DNA of 64,000 nucleotides from contig JBBCHM010000001.1 in assembly GCA_037200045.1 (NCBI GenBank), positions 2,542,001 through 2,606,000 on the forward strand, written 5' to 3'. The stretch's first letter is position 1, and each line of letters opens with the position of its first letter. Source of the DNA: Rhizomicrobium sp. (GTDB lineage: Bacteria > Pseudomonadota > Alphaproteobacteria > Micropepsales > Micropepsaceae). Shown here one piece after another: positions 18,713 through 30,055 of this stretch. The position numbers and the translations under genes were made by a program. Under the pieces are notes generated by a model, which was given only the letters and a program-made list of their open reading frames with translations, ran no database searches and had not been told where the DNA came from.

Positions 18713-20106
18713 TGACGCCGCTGAAGCTGCATCCCGACCGTTTCTTTCCGCCCGATCCGGCGACGCGCGCCGTCGCGCGCGCGCTGTTCGCCAGAGTGGA
18801 AAAACTCCCGATCCTGTCGCCGCACGGCCATACCGATCCCAGATGGTTCGCGACCGACGCGCCGTTCGAGGATGCGACCAGCCTGTTCCTGTGGCCCGAT
18901 CACTATGTGATACGGATGCTCTATTCCCGGGGCGTCGCGCTGGAGGCTCTGGTTTTCCGCAATCCAAACGCCGACCGCCGCGCGGCGTGGAAGCTGTTTG
19001 CTTCGCACTACGCCGCGTTTCGCGGCACGCCGTCGCGGCTGTGGCTCGACCATGTGTTTTCCACCGTCTTCGGCATCGACGTGCGGCTGAGCGCGGACAC
19101 CGCCGACCTCTATTACGACACCATCGACGCCGCGCTGGCGACGCCGGCCTTCCGGCCGCGCGCGCTGTTCGCGCGCTTCAACATCGAGAAAATCGCCACC
19201 ACCGAGGGCGCGCTGGACACGCTGGCCGATCACGACGCGATCGCGCGCGACTGGCCGGGCCATGTGGTGACGACCTATCGCCCCGACGACGTGATCGACG
19301 CGGACAAGCCGGAGTTCGACGCCAGCGTGGAAATCTTCGGTGCGCTGACCCGGGAGGACACCGCGACCTGGGCCGGCTATCTCGCGGCGCATCGGACACG
19401 CCGGGCATTTTTCCGCAGCCACGGCGCCACCGCGACCGATCACGGCCATCCGACGGCGGCGACGGCCGATCTTTCGGACCGGGAGGGCCAGGCCCTGCTC
19501 GACCGGCTGCTGCGCGGCAAGCGCGAGCCCGGCGACGCCGAGCTGTTCCGCGCCGCGATGCTGACCGAGATGGCCAAGATGTCGTGTGACGACGGCATGA
19601 CGATGCAGATCCATCCGGGCGTCTGGCGCAACCACAATCCCGCGCTGTTCGCGAAATACGGCCCGAACATGGGCGCCGACATCCCGATGCGCACCGATTA
19701 TGTAAATGCGCTCAAGCCGCTGCTCGACCGGGTCGGCAACCACGCCGATCTGACGATCATCCTGTTCACGCTGGACGAGACGAATTACGCCCGCGAGCTG
19801 GCGCCGCTCGCCGGCCACTATCCGGCCCTGAAGCTCGGGCCGGCCTGGTGGTTCCACGATTCGCCGGAAGGCATGCTGCGCTTCCGCCGCCAGGTGACGG
19901 AAACCGCCGGCTTCTACAACACGGTGGGCTTCAACGACGACACCCGCGCCTTCTTCTCCATTCCGGCGCGGCACGATCTGGCGCGGCGCATCGATGCGGC
20001 CTATCTCGCCGAACTGGTCGCCAGCCACCGGCTGGACGAGGACGAAGCCCAGGACGTGATCGTCGATCTCGCCTACAATCTGCCCAAGGCCGCCTACAAG
20101 CTCTAA
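18712..20106 (+). CDS. uxaC: Glucuronate isomerase
   Basis: A 464-residue uronate isomerase of the amidohydrolase-like UxaC family, converting D-glucuronate to D-fructuronate (and galacturonate to tagaturonate). Seen: the metal-binding [12 protein letters not shown] motif near residue 30, [36 protein letters not shown] and the C-terminal [18 protein letters not shown]. Length is normal. It is translationally coupled to kdgK upstream, and manD starts 14 bp after its stop. Confidence 0.92.
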   Translation: MTPLKLHPDRFFPPDPATRAVARALFARVEKLPILSPHGHTDPRWFATDAPFEDATSLFLWPDHYVIRMLYSRGVALEALVFRNPNADRRAAWKLFASHYAAFRGTPSRLWLDHVFSTVFGIDVRLSADTADLYYDTIDAALATPAFRPRALFARFNIEKIATTEGALDTLADHDAIARDWPGHVVTTYRPDDVIDADKPEFDASVEIFGALTREDTATWAGYLAAHRTRRAFFRSHGATATDHGHPTAATADLSDREGQALLDRLLRGKREPGDAELFRAAMLTEMAKMSCDDGMTMQIHPGVWRNHNPALFAKYGPNMGADIPMRTDYVNALKPLLDRVGNHADLTIILFTLDETNYARELAPLAGHYPALKLGPAWWFHDSPEGMLRFRRQVTETAGFYNTVGFNDDTRAFFSIPARHDLARRIDAAYLAELVASHRLDEDEAQDVIVDLAYNLPKAAYKL

Positions 20107-20120
20107 CCTTCGCGAGTCCC

Positions 20121-21332
20121 ATGTCCAAGATCCGCTCCGCCCGCGTCATCGTCACCTCGCCCGGCCGCAATTTCGTCACGCTGAAGATCGAGACCGAGGA
20201 CGGCGTCACCGGCCTGGGCGACGCGACGCTGAACGGCCGCGAGCTTTCGGTCGCGAGCTATCTCACCGACCACGTCATCCCCTGCCTGATCGGGCGCGAC
20301 GCGCACCGCATCGAGGACATCTGGCAATATCTCTATCGCGGCGCCTATTGGCGGCGCGGGCCGGTGACGATGTCGGCCATCGCCGCCGTCGACACCGCGC
20401 TGTGGGACATCAAGGGCAAGGTCGCCGGCCTGCCGCTGTATCAGCTTCTCGGCGGCGCCTGCCGCGAGGGCGTGATGGTCTACGGCCATGCCAACGGCAA
20501 GACGATCGAAGAAACGGTCGCCGAGGCGCTGCGCTATCAGGAAGAAGGCTATAAGGCCGTCCGTCTGCAATCGGGTATCCCCGGCCTCGCCTCGACCTAT
20601 GGCGTGTCGAAGGACAAGAAATATTACGAGCCGGCCGACGCCGACCTGCCGACCGAGAACGTCTGGTCCACGGTCAAGTATATGCGCACGGTGCCCGATC
20701 TGTTCGCCGCGGCGCGCGACAGGCTCGGCTGGGACATCCACCTGCTGCACGACGTGCATCACCGGCTGACGCCGATCGAGGCCGGGCGGCTGGGCCGCGA
20801 CCTGGAACCCTACAAGCTGTTCTGGCTGGAGGACGCGGTGGCGGCGGAGAACCAGGCCGGCTTCCGCCTGATCCGCCAGCACACCACCACGCCGCTCGCG
20901 GTCGGCGAGGTGTTCAATGCGATCTGGGAGGCCAAGCAGCTCATCGAGGAGCAACTCATCGATTACATCCGCATGACCGTGGTACATGCGGGCGGCATCA
21001 CCCATCTGCGGCGTGTCGCGAGCCTGGCCGATCTCTATCACGTGCGCACCGGCAGCCATGGCGCCACCGACTTGTCGCCGGTATGCATGGCGGCGGCGCT
21101 GCATTTCGACCTCTCGGTGCCGAATTTCGGCATCCAGGAATACATGCTGCACACCAAGGAGACCGACGCGGTCTTCCCGCACGCCTATACGTTCGCCAAC
21201 GGCATGCTGCATCCGGGCGAGGCGCCAGGCCTGGGCGTCGAGCTCGACGAGACGCTGGCGGCGAAATATCCCTACAAGCGCGCCTTCCTCCCTGTGAACC
21301 GGCTCGAGGATGGTAGTATGACGAACTGGTGA
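20121..21332 (+). CDS. manD: D-mannonate dehydratase, ManD type (enolase superfamily)
   Basis: A 403-residue enolase-superfamily acid-sugar dehydratase matching the characterised ManD length and ends; it makes 2-keto-3-deoxygluconate from D-mannonate. Seen: [12 protein letters not shown] near the N-terminus, [26 protein letters not shown] with metal-binding residues, [34 protein letters not shown], and the diagnostic C-terminus with [11 protein letters not shown]. This replaces the unrelated UxuA of enterobacteria. I chose the ATG at 20121, where homology starts. The GH31 gene overlaps its stop by GTGA. Confidence 0.92.
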   Translation: MSKIRSARVIVTSPGRNFVTLKIETEDGVTGLGDATLNGRELSVASYLTDHVIPCLIGRDAHRIEDIWQYLYRGAYWRRGPVTMSAIAAVDTALWDIKGKVAGLPLYQLLGGACREGVMVYGHANGKTIEETVAEALRYQEEGYKAVRLQSGIPGLASTYGVSKDKKYYEPADADLPTENVWSTVKYMRTVPDLFAAARDRLGWDIHLLHDVHHRLTPIEAGRLGRDLEPYKLFWLEDAVAAENQAGFRLIRQHTTTPLAVGEVFNAIWEAKQLIEEQLIDYIRMTVVHAGGITHLRRVASLADLYHVRTGSHGATDLSPVCMAAALHFDLSVPNFGIQEYMLHTKETDAVFPHAYTFANGMLHPGEAPGLGVELDETLAAKYPYKRAFLPVNRLEDGSMTNW

Positions 21333-23671
21333 GCACGCTCTTATCGCCGCCGGTCTTCCACCTCGCCGCCCGCGACGGCAATCATCTGCGCCTCGACAGT
21401 GACGGCGATGCGGTCGCGCATGTCTTGGTGCTGGAAGACGATATCGTCCGTGTCCTCCTGCTGCCGGACGGCATACTGAAGCAACCGAAAACCTGGGCCA
21501 TCGCGCCCGGCCTGGAAGACGTTCCGGCCGAAGGCCGCGACCGGTTTGATCTCTCGGGATTTGCACTGCCGCGATACGATCTGCGAGAGGCCGACGGCAA
21601 ACTGATCGTCAAGACCGCGAAGCTCGCTTTTTCGATCCGCTTGAGCGGGTTTTTCTGTTCCTGGTCCGATGCGAGCGGCGCGCCGCTGCTGAAGGACCGC
21701 CCGACCCAGGCCTATAATTTCGGCTGGTGGGACGAACGCGTGCATCACTATCTCGTCCGCGATCCGGCGGAAAAATATTTCGGCCTGGGCGAGCGCAGCG
21801 GCGAGATGGACCGCGCCGGCCGCCGCTTCCGCCTGTCGAACGTCGACGCGATGGGCTACGGCGCGCGCAATACCGATCCGCTCTACAAGCACATCCCGTT
21901 CTATATCACGCGAAAAGCAGACGGCGCGTCGGCGGGACTGTTCTATGACACGCTATCGGACTGCACCTTCGACATGGGCTGCGAGCACAGCAATTATCAC
22001 GGCCTGTTCCGAGGCTTCACCGCCGACCATGGCGATCTCGACTATTACGTGATCGCCGGCACGCTCCCGGAGATCGTGCGCCGCTACACCTGGCTCACCG
22101 GCCGTCCCGCCTTCCTGCCACGCTGGTCGCTGGGCTATTCCGGCTCGACCATGAGCTACACCGACCGACCCGACGCCCAGGCCGCGATGATGGAGTTCAT
22201 CGCCAAGTGCGAAGAGCACGACATTCTTTGCGATTCGTTTCATCTGTCGTCGGGCTACACGTCCATCGGCGACAAGCGCTACGTCTTCCATTGGAACCGC
22301 GACAAGTTTCCCGATCCCGCCGCCTTCGTGCAGAGCTACGCCGACAGGGGGGTGCGGCTGATCCCCAACATCAAGCCGGCGCTGCTCGCCGACCATCCTT
22401 TGTTCGAAGAGGCACGCGCCAATGGTCTGCTGATCATGGACGGCCAGGGCGAGCCCGAATGGGTGCAGTTCTGGGGCGCGGTCGGCGCCTATCTCGATTT
22501 CACCAACGCCGCGACGATCCTGTGGTGGCGCGAAAAGGTGACCTCGGCATTGCTCGATGTCGGCATGGCCGGCACGTGGAACGACAACAACGAGTTCGAG
22601 ATCGTGAGTCCGAGGGCGGTGGCGCACGGCTTCGGCACGCTCGCGCCGGCCATCGCGACGAAACCGCTGCAGACCCTGCAGATGATCCGCGCCTCGCGCG
22701 ATGCCCAGCGGGCGCATGCGCCGGGCACGCGCCCTTTCCTGGTCAGCCGCAGCGGCGCCGCCGGCATGCAGCGCTATGTCCAGACCTGGTCGGGCGACAA
22801 CTACACGAGCTGGGAAACGCTGAAATACAACATCAAGATGGGCCTCGGCCTGGCGCTGTCGGGCGTATCGAACACCGGCCACGACGTCGGCGGCTTCGAC
22901 GGGCCCAGGCCGGACGCGGAACTGTTCGCGCGCTGGGTCGGTTTCGGCATCTTCATGCCGCGCTTTTCGATCCATTCCTGGAACACCGACCGCACGGCGA
23001 ACGAGCCCTGGATGCATCCCGAGGTTACGCCGCAGGTCCGCGACCTGATCAAGTTCCGCTACCGGCTGCTGCCGTATCTTTACGATCTGATGTGGCGCCA
23101 TGCCCGGCACTACGAACCGATCATCCGTTCGACTTTCCACGACTTTCCCGACGACCCGCGCTGTTGGGAAGAGAACGACGACATGCTGCTCGGCCGCGCG
23201 CTGCTGGTCGCGCCGGTCGTCGAACCCGGCGCCGCGGCCCGCGCGGTCTACCTGCCGGCCGGCGCGCGCTGGTACGACTGGTGGACAAGCGAGGCGTTCG
23301 ACGGCGGCCAGACGGTCACGCGTGCCGCGCCGTTCGACCGTCCGCCGCTCTTCGCCCGCGAGGCCAGTGTCGTCGTCCTGAACACCGCCGAACAGCATTT
23401 CGGTGCGCGCGTCGACCAGCGCGGCTTCCAGATATTCCCCGTGACGGAAGGCGCCTTCGAAGCCGAGATCTTCGATGACGACGGCGAGAGCGAGGCCTGG
23501 CGCGAGGGCCGCTATCGGCTGTGGCGTGTGCGCGTGATGTGCACGCAAGATACCGTCGATATCGCGATAACCGCGACGGACGACGGATCGCCCGTCGAAT
23601 GCGATGCCGAGATCATCGTGCCGGTGACGGAAGAGCGGCGCGTGTCGGTGTCCGGCGGACGCCTACTTTAA
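21329..23671 (+). CDS. GH31 glycoside hydrolase (alpha-glucosidase/alpha-xylosidase)
   Basis: A 780-residue family 31 alpha-glycosidase. Seen: the nucleophile motif [10 protein letters not shown] (Asp is the nucleophile), the acid/base Asp in [12 protein letters not shown], the substrate pocket [12 protein letters not shown], and a C-terminal beta-sandwich. No signal peptide is evident, so it is probably cytoplasmic. It starts with GTG at 21329, overlapping the manD stop by 4 bp. Placement at the end of a glucuronate operon suggests it trims an oligosaccharide that carries or releases uronic acid; the exact bond is unknown. No transporter is present in the operon. Confidence 0.85.
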   Translation: MSTLLSPPVFHLAARDGNHLRLDSDGDAVAHVLVLEDDIVRVLLLPDGILKQPKTWAIAPGLEDVPAEGRDRFDLSGFALPRYDLREADGKLIVKTAKLAFSIRLSGFFCSWSDASGAPLLKDRPTQAYNFGWWDERVHHYLVRDPAEKYFGLGERSGEMDRAGRRFRLSNVDAMGYGARNTDPLYKHIPFYITRKADGASAGLFYDTLSDCTFDMGCEHSNYHGLFRGFTADHGDLDYYVIAGTLPEIVRRYTWLTGRPAFLPRWSLGYSGSTMSYTDRPDAQAAMMEFIAKCEEHDILCDSFHLSSGYTSIGDKRYVFHWNRDKFPDPAAFVQSYADRGVRLIPNIKPALLADHPLFEEARANGLLIMDGQGEPEWVQFWGAVGAYLDFTNAATILWWREKVTSALLDVGMAGTWNDNNEFEIVSPRAVAHGFGTLAPAIATKPLQTLQMIRASRDAQRAHAPGTRPFLVSRSGAAGMQRYVQTWSGDNYTSWETLKYNIKMGLGLALSGVSNTGHDVGGFDGPRPDAELFARWVGFGIFMPRFSIHSWNTDRTANEPWMHPEVTPQVRDLIKFRYRLLPYLYDLMWRHARHYEPIIRSTFHDFPDDPRCWEENDDMLLGRALLVAPVVEPGAAARAVYLPAGARWYDWWTSEAFDGGQTVTRAAPFDRPPLFAREASVVVLNTAEQHFGARVDQRGFQIFPVTEGAFEAEIFDDDGESEAWREGRYRLWRVRVMCTQDTVDIAITATDDGSPVECDAEIIVPVTEERRVSVSGGRLL

Positions 23672-24759
23672 TTCCCGATCCAGCCCTGCGCCACCGCCGC
23701 GTCGTGGCGATTCTTTTCCGGGCCGCCCAGCGCTTGGCGGTCGAAGCCGATGCGTTTGAACCAGTAATGCAGGCCGAGCAAATCGGTGAAGCCCATGCCG
23801 CCATGGACCTCGGTCGCGGTGCGCGCGACGAAGGTGCCGACTTCCGCGGTGTGCGCCTTGGCGTGCGCCGCCATGCGCCGCGCCTGGTCGGGGAAGGCGT
23901 CGAAGGCGTAGGCCGCGTACCAGATCAGCGCGCGGCAGGGTTCGAGTTCGGCGACCATCTCGGCGCACAGATGCTTGACCGCCTGGAACGAACCGATGAC
24001 GCGGCCGAACTGCTTGCGCTCCTTGGCGTAATCGACCGCCTTTTCGATCATGCGACCGCCGGCGCCCAGCGTATCGGCGGCGAGCATGATGCGCCCGGCG
24101 TCGATCATGCGGTCCAGCGTCGCCTGCGGATTGCCCGACGACAGCGGCTCGGCCTCGACGGCGTCGAAATTCAGCACGCCGACCGTGCGCGTTACATCGA
24201 TGGTAGTGAGGACCACCTTTTCCAGGCCCGCGGCGTATCCATCGACGACGTGCAGGCCCCCGAATTTGTCCGCAACGATGAAAAAATTCGCCTCTTCGAA
24301 GTCGAGACCGAAAAGAGATTTTCCGCTGAGCTTGCCGTTCTTCACCGTGATGCCTGCCCCGTCTCGCGCGCCGCCGGCCTGTTCGCTGACAGCAACGCCG
24401 GCGATGCGCTCGCCGGTCGCGAGCCCAGAAAGATATTTCCGCTGCTGTTTTTCCGAGCCCGCGCCAGTCAATGCCAGCGGTGCCATCACATAACTGCCGA
24501 CGAACGGCATGGGGGCGACATATCTTCCAAGCGCTTCCGCAACCAAAGCAGCATCCAGCAATCCTAGGCCCAGGCCGCCATATTCCTCGGGTATGAGGAT
24601 GCCCGGGACGCCAAGCTCGGACAGAACGTTGATGATGTAGTACATTTGCCAGTGGCTGCGTTCTCTGTCGCGTATGCGATCGAGGGTGCACTCGCGCTCC
24701 AGCGTGCGGTTGATGCTCTCCTGCATCATCGTCTGTTCGGAGGTGAGGCCGAATTCCAT
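23668..24759 (-). CDS. Acyl-CoA dehydrogenase-like flavoprotein (partner 1)
   Basis: A 363-residue acyl-CoA dehydrogenase-fold protein, shorter than the neighbouring one. Seen: an N-terminal helical domain (GLTSEQTMMQESINRTL), PEEYGGLGLGLLDAALVAEA, a central beta domain, and KQFGRVIGSFQAVKHLCAEM, which contributes to the FAD site. The C-terminal VHGGMGFTDLLGLHYWFKR lacks the usual catalytic glutamate loop, as in one subunit of heteromeric enzymes. It follows the second dehydrogenase by 1 bp on the same strand. The substrate is unknown. Confidence 0.82.
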   Translation of the reverse strand: MEFGLTSEQTMMQESINRTLERECTLDRIRDRERSHWQMYYIINVLSELGVPGILIPEEYGGLGLGLLDAALVAEALGRYVAPMPFVGSYVMAPLALTGAGSEKQQRKYLSGLATGERIAGVAVSEQAGGARDGAGITVKNGKLSGKSLFGLDFEEANFFIVADKFGGLHVVDGYAAGLEKVVLTTIDVTRTVGVLNFDAVEAEPLSSGNPQATLDRMIDAGRIMLAADTLGAGGRMIEKAVDYAKERKQFGRVIGSFQAVKHLCAEMVAELEPCRALIWYAAYAFDAFPDQARRMAAHAKAHTAEVGTFVARTATEVHGGMGFTDLLGLHYWFKRIGFDRQALGGPEKNRHDAAVAQGWIGN

Positions 24760-24760
24760 G

Positions 24761-25933
24761 TCAGGCCTTCGCCGCTTTCGGCTCGCGCGGCATGCCGAGG
24801 CCGCGTTCGGCGATGATGTTCTTCTGGATTTGCGCCGTGCCGCCGCCGATGATCAGGCCAAGGTCGAACATATAGTTCCACTGCCAATTGCCGTTGTTGC
24901 GCAAATGCGGGCTGCCGCCATAGAGGATGCCGAGTTCGCCCAGCGCGTCGATCGCGAAAGCCGCGAGCTGGTGATTGAGTTCGCAGCCCATCAGCTTGAC
25001 GATCAGTCCGGCAACGCCTGGATCTTCGCCTTTCAGGCGCGACGTCAGAAGGCGCAGGCCGTGGAATTCCATCGCGTGCACGCGGGCCTGGAGCTTCAGC
25101 AGCCGGTCGCGGAACACCGGATTGTCCATCAGGCGGCTTCCGTCGACGGTCTCTTCCTTCATCAGTTCGATGATGGCTTTGAGGCGCGTGCCCGCTTGGT
25201 TGGGATCGCCCAGCATGCCGCGCTCGTGCTTCAGCGTGGCGTTCGCCACCATCCAGCCGAGGCCCCGCCCCGCGACGACGCCGGATTTCGGCACGCGCAC
25301 ATCGGTGAAGAACACCTCGTTGAACTCGGCGCGGCCGGTCATCGTCACCAGCGGGCGCACTTCGATGCCGGGCGTCTTCATCGAGAACAGGATATAGGAG
25401 ATGCCCTCGTGCTTGGGCTTATCGGGCTCGGTCCGCACCAGGCAGAAGATCATATCGGCCTGTGCCGCGGTCGAGGTCCAGATCTTCTGGCCGTTGATGA
25501 TGAAATCGTCGCCGTCTTCCGTCGCGCGCGTCGTGAGTGCCGCGAGGTCGGACCCCGCGCCCGGCTCGCTATAGCCCTGGCACCACACGATCTCGCCGCG
25601 CAGCGTCGGCGCGATGTATTTGCGTTTCTGCTCTTCCGATCCGACTTCGAGCAGCGTCGGCACCAGCATGGAAATGCCCTGGCCGCTCATGCCCATGGGC
25701 AGGCCGGCCGCGATGAACTCCTCCGCGATGATGCGCGATTTCAGCACGTCGGGCGCGGCGCCGTAGCCGCCATAGTCCTTCGGGATGGTGCGCGCGGCAT
25801 AGCCGTGCGCGATCAGCAGCGTCTGCCATTCGCGGACGTCACCGGCGGGCGGCGCGCGGTCGCCGAAGTCCCGCGCGAAGTCGCGGACCTCGTCGCGGAA
25901 GACTTCGTATTCGGGGGAGTAGGAGAGGTCCAT
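24761..25933 (-). CDS. Acyl-CoA dehydrogenase (partner 2)
   Basis: A 390-residue acyl-CoA dehydrogenase that oxidises a CoA thioester at the alpha-beta position. Seen: PKDYGGYGAAPDVLKSRIIA, the FAD/substrate region WCQGYSEPGAGSDLA, NGQKIWTSTAAQADM, and the C-terminal GGGTAQIQKNIIAERGLGMP. It is adjacent to and co-directional with a shorter dehydrogenase, an arrangement used by alpha2beta2 enzymes such as FadE28-FadE29 for unusual or branched acyl groups (family knowledge; application here inferred). A long palindromic repeat lies just upstream. Confidence 0.88.
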   Translation of the reverse strand: MDLSYSPEYEVFRDEVRDFARDFGDRAPPAGDVREWQTLLIAHGYAARTIPKDYGGYGAAPDVLKSRIIAEEFIAAGLPMGMSGQGISMLVPTLLEVGSEEQKRKYIAPTLRGEIVWCQGYSEPGAGSDLAALTTRATEDGDDFIINGQKIWTSTAAQADMIFCLVRTEPDKPKHEGISYILFSMKTPGIEVRPLVTMTGRAEFNEVFFTDVRVPKSGVVAGRGLGWMVANATLKHERGMLGDPNQAGTRLKAIIELMKEETVDGSRLMDNPVFRDRLLKLQARVHAMEFHGLRLLTSRLKGEDPGVAGLIVKLMGCELNHQLAAFAIDALGELGILYGGSPHLRNNGNWQWNYMFDLGLIIGGGTAQIQKNIIAERGLGMPREPKAAKA

Positions 25934-25950
25934 CGTTCTTCGCTCTCTCC

Positions 25951-26040
25951 ACCGTCATCCCCGGGCTGTCCCGGGGATCCATGCTCACGACTGCCGCATG
26001 GGTGTTCATAGATGGCCGGGACAAGCCCGGCCATGACGGT
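25951..26040. repeat. 90-bp paired palindromic repeat
   Basis: A long imperfect inverted repeat runs from ACCGTCAT at 25951 to ATGACGGT at 26040. Within it, CCCCGGGCTGTCCCGGGGAT (25959-25978) pairs with ATGGCCGGGACAAGCCCGGCC (about 26012-26032). This form, CGTCAT-CCGGG plus CCCGG-ATGACG around a short spacer, is a common dispersed element in alphaproteobacteria. It separates the thiolase stop from the downstream dehydrogenase start and may form an mRNA hairpin. Confidence 0.75.
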
Positions 26041-26054
26041 CAAAGGAGGATTGG

Positions 26055-27227
<1,173 letters not shown>

Positions 27228-27542
27228 GACGTTACTCCCGATGGTTTTCCGGGCGCCGTTTTAGCACCGCGACCGATGGCTCGCACCAGCGGAAAATCGC
27301 ATCTTTTTGGTTGCCGCAGCGGAAACGGGGCTCGCGCGCTGGGAGCGAGACGAACGTCACGGCGATGAGGAACGCGCAAGGCGGAGCCGTGGACGGCGGG
27401 ATGGATCGCGGCCGCGAAATTTCCGGTGGTCTCCGACATCGCCGATCCCGAGGCGAGCCTTTCCACGCTCACGACGTCCGGGGTCGAGGACGCCCGATCC
27501 GCGTCGGTTGCCGCCTGAACCGGTGCGTGCCAGCATCGCCGC
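27228..27542. other. Intergenic region between divergent thiolase and PLP-enzyme genes
   Basis: 315 bp with no gene I can support. It should hold the divergent promoters. One frame on the plus strand stays open for about 50 codons and ends at TGA near 27517, with protein-like content but no start codon, so it may be a remnant; nothing recognisable was found. Confidence 0.4.
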
Positions 27543-28703
27543 ATGGCGGATGATGGACGCGCGAAGATGAGCCCCGCGACGGTCGCGGCCCAGGCGCTCG
27601 GCTGGATCGACGAGAAGACGCGCGCGGTGTCGCCGCCGCTGCATCCCTCCTCGACCTTCCTCCGCGATCCGGACAACCAATACCGCTCCGGCCGTGTCTA
27701 TGCCCGTGCCGACAACCCGACCTACGACCAGGCCGAGGCCGTGCTGGCCAGCCTGGAGAACGGCGCGGCGGCGGCGCTGTTCGCCTCCGGCATGGCGGCG
27801 GCGACGGCGGTGTTCCTGGCGCTGAAGCCCGGCGATCATGTCGTGGCGCCGAAGGTGATGTACTGGCTGCTGCGGCGCTGGCTGCTCGGCTTCGCCACCG
27901 ATTGGGGCCTTCAGGTCGACCTCGCCGACATGACCGATCCCGCCGCGGTGAAGGCGGCGATGCGGCCCGGCCGCACCAAACTGGTCTGGGCCGAGACGCC
28001 GGCCAATCCGACCTGGGACATCACCGATCTCGCGGCGATGGCCGACATCGCCCATGCCGCCGGCGCGCGCCTCGCCGTGGATTCGACCGTCGCGACCCCG
28101 GTGTTCACACGGCCGCTCGACCTTGGCGCCGACATCGTCATGCATTCGGCAACGAAATATCTCAACGGCCATTCCGACCTGATCGGCGGCGCGCTGGTCA
28201 CGCGCCGGGAAGACGCGGCCTGGGCGCGGATCAAGACGCTGCGCAGCCAGCTCGGCGGCGTGCCGGGAACTTTCGAGGCCTGGCTGCTCCTGCGCGGCAT
28301 GCGCACGCTGTTCCCGCGCGTGCGCGCCGCCGCCGCCAGCGCGCAGGTTCTCGCCGAGCATTTCCGCGGCCATCCGCTGGTGCTCGACGTGCTTTATCCG
28401 GGCCTGGCCAATTTCCCCGGCCATGACATCGCGGCGCGGCAGATGATCGGCGGCTTCGGCGGCATGCTGTCCATCCGCGTGAAAGGCGGCGAGGCGGCCG
28501 CCATCGCCACGGCCGCGAACGTGAAACTTTGGAAACGCGCCACCTCCATCGGCGGCGTCGAAAGCCTGATCGAGCAGCGGGCGAGCGTCGAGGGCCCGGA
28601 TACGCCCTGTCCCCGGGACCTGCTCAGGCTTTCCGTCGGCATCGAGGAGACGGCCGACCTGATCGGCGATCTCGAAGACGCGCTCGTCGCCGCACATCGC
28701 TAG
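27543..28703 (+). CDS. Cys/Met-metabolism PLP-dependent enzyme (trans-sulfuration family)
   Basis: A 386-residue fold-type I PLP enzyme of the cystathionine gamma-synthase/beta-lyase family. Seen: PPLHPSSTF, YARADNPTYDQAEAVLASLE, the PLP-phosphate loop LFASGMAAATAVF, ETPANPTWDITD, and the Schiff-base Lys in HSATKYLNGHSD. Which reaction it performs (cystathionine synthesis, beta-lysis, methionine gamma-lysis) cannot be told from sequence alone. An alternative start 24 bp downstream exists. It stands alone. Confidence 0.85.
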   Translation: MADDGRAKMSPATVAAQALGWIDEKTRAVSPPLHPSSTFLRDPDNQYRSGRVYARADNPTYDQAEAVLASLENGAAAALFASGMAAATAVFLALKPGDHVVAPKVMYWLLRRWLLGFATDWGLQVDLADMTDPAAVKAAMRPGRTKLVWAETPANPTWDITDLAAMADIAHAAGARLAVDSTVATPVFTRPLDLGADIVMHSATKYLNGHSDLIGGALVTRREDAAWARIKTLRSQLGGVPGTFEAWLLLRGMRTLFPRVRAAAASAQVLAEHFRGHPLVLDVLYPGLANFPGHDIAARQMIGGFGGMLSIRVKGGEAAAIATAANVKLWKRATSIGGVESLIEQRASVEGPDTPCPRDLLRLSVGIEETADLIGDLEDALVAAHR

Positions 28704-28768
28704 CGCGCCGGAACGGGCGGGGCCGCGGATCGTTTACGTCCCAAGCACAGCTTCGGGAGTTCACGATC

Positions 28769-29050
28769 TTGATCCGCGCCGCCATTGCCGTTGCCGCATG
28801 GCTTGCCGCGACCGGATTCGCGAGCGCCCATGCGGAACATCCGGCGCCCCAGATCGAAGCGACGGGAAGACCGACGCCGATCGGTCATGTGAGCCGCGAC
28901 GTCAGTCCGGTCGGCTTTACCTATACCGAAGCGCGTGCCGGCTTCGGCGTGCCGGCCGCGCCGATGAGGCGCGGGCGCCATCTGCTCCACCACGCGGCGC
29001 CGCCGCGCAAGAGCGCGCCCCGCCCCCGGTTGACCGCCTCGGCGCATTGA
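28769..29050 (+). CDS. Small secreted protein (TTG start)
   Basis: A proposed 93-residue exported protein. A GGGAG ribosome site at 28755-28759 precedes a TTG at 28769. The first 21 or so residues form a clean signal peptide (IRAAIAVAAWLAATGFASAH), followed by a polar Pro/His/Arg-rich mature part with no cysteines. I do not recognise a family. The frame carries no ATG upstream at the right place, so the TTG choice rests on the signal peptide and ribosome site. Confidence 0.5.
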   Translation: MIRAAIAVAAWLAATGFASAHAEHPAPQIEATGRPTPIGHVSRDVSPVGFTYTEARAGFGVPAAPMRRGRHLLHHAAPPRKSAPRPRLTASAH

Positions 29051-29144
29051 CGCCGGCCGCAAAAGCCTTGGGACAAGTCGCCGGCCGGCCTTTTCCGTCC
29101 GGCTGAATCGTGCATTTTCGCCGTGAGGCATAGTGGGCGATGCA

Positions 29145-29771
29145 ATGACGGCGCGGCTGGAAGTCATCGTCGGGCCGATGTTCTCGGGCAAGACCGAGCT
29201 TCTGATCGCGCGCCTGCACCGCGCGCTCTACGCCCGGAAGCGCCTGCGCATCGTCAAGCCGGCGCACGACACGCGCACCCAGGGCTTCATCGCGGCGCGC
29301 GCGGTCAATCCCGACGGCACCACCGAGGTCACCGACAAGCTCTCCGCCATCCTGGTGGGCAGCGAGGAGGATTTCTGGCGCGTCGCCGGCCCGGAGGACT
29401 ACGACGTGCTCGCCGTCGACGAGGCGCAGTTCTTCCCGCTGGACGAGCCGATGCGCGACAGCCTGGGCTGGTTCGGCCGCGCCATCCGCGACTTGCTGCG
29501 CCTGCGCCGCGCCACGCCCTTGCGCATTATCGTCGCCGGGCTCGACATGGACTTCGCGGAGAACCCGTTCGGGCCGATCCCGGGCCTGATGGCCATCGCC
29601 GACACGGTCGACAAGCTGACCGGCGTCTGCATGATCTGCGGTTCCGACGCCGGCTATATCAGCCACCGCGTCGTGCCGGGCGAAGCGCAGCTCGTGGTCG
29701 GCGACGCCGGCGAGTACCAGGTGCGCTGCCGCGCCTGCTACGAACCGCCGGGCCCGCGCGCGGCGGAATAG
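29145..29771 (+). CDS. tdk: Thymidine kinase (TK1 type)
   Basis: A 208-residue type-II thymidine kinase, which salvages thymidine to dTMP using ATP. Seen: the P-loop VGPMFSGKTELL at the N-terminus, DEAQFFPLDE (Walker B region), VAGLDMDFAENPFGP, and a C-terminal zinc knuckle (CMICG and CRACYE). I prefer the ATG at 29145; a GTG 12 bp upstream is an alternative. It stands alone, facing the cold-shock region. Confidence 0.92.
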   Translation: MTARLEVIVGPMFSGKTELLIARLHRALYARKRLRIVKPAHDTRTQGFIAARAVNPDGTTEVTDKLSAILVGSEEDFWRVAGPEDYDVLAVDEAQFFPLDEPMRDSLGWFGRAIRDLLRLRRATPLRIIVAGLDMDFAENPFGPIPGLMAIADTVDKLTGVCMICGSDAGYISHRVVPGEAQLVVGDAGEYQVRCRACYEPPGPRAAE

Positions 29772-29784
29772 GGCGCGTCGGTAT

Positions 29785-30039
29785 TCAGACGGCCTTGACG
29801 GCTTTGGTCTTGCGCGCCTTGGCCGCGGGCGGCGGCGCGTTGGCCGCTTCGAGGCGGTCGGCCTCTTCCTTGGCGAGGCGCAGCGCCTTGAGCTTCTCGG
29901 TCTTGGTATCGAGCGCCTTGCGTTCGGCGTCGACCATCTGCTTGACGAGGTTGGTGCGGGCTTCGGCGAGTTCAAAATGATTTTGCGCCCGGCGGCGGGC
30001 GCCGTCGCGCTCGCCGGGGCGGGGTTCGGATTTCTGCAT
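29785..30039 (-). CDS. Small coiled-coil protein A downstream of csp1
   Basis: An 84-residue, highly charged alpha-helical protein. A strong GGAGG ribosome site lies 4 bp before the ATG at 30039. The core TEKLKALRLAKEEADR is nearly identical to TAKLRALRLAKEETDR in a paralogue at 31569-31838, and both have ANAPPP and a Lys/Arg-rich tail. Both are encoded directly downstream of a cold-shock protein gene on the same strand, separated by a hairpin with a U-tract. I do not recognise a named family; a nucleic-acid-binding or CSP-partner role is an inference from context and the basic tail. Confidence 0.75.
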   Translation of the reverse strand: MQKSEPRPGERDGARRRAQNHFELAEARTNLVKQMVDAERKALDTKTEKLKALRLAKEEADRLEAANAPPPAAKARKTKAVKAV

Positions 30040-30055
30040 GAAACCTCCGTGGTCG

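Noticed and set aside
27310..27517. Open plus-strand frame ending at TGA near 27517 with protein-like residues
   Set aside because: No start codon or ribosome site and no recognised motif; kept only as a possible remnant.
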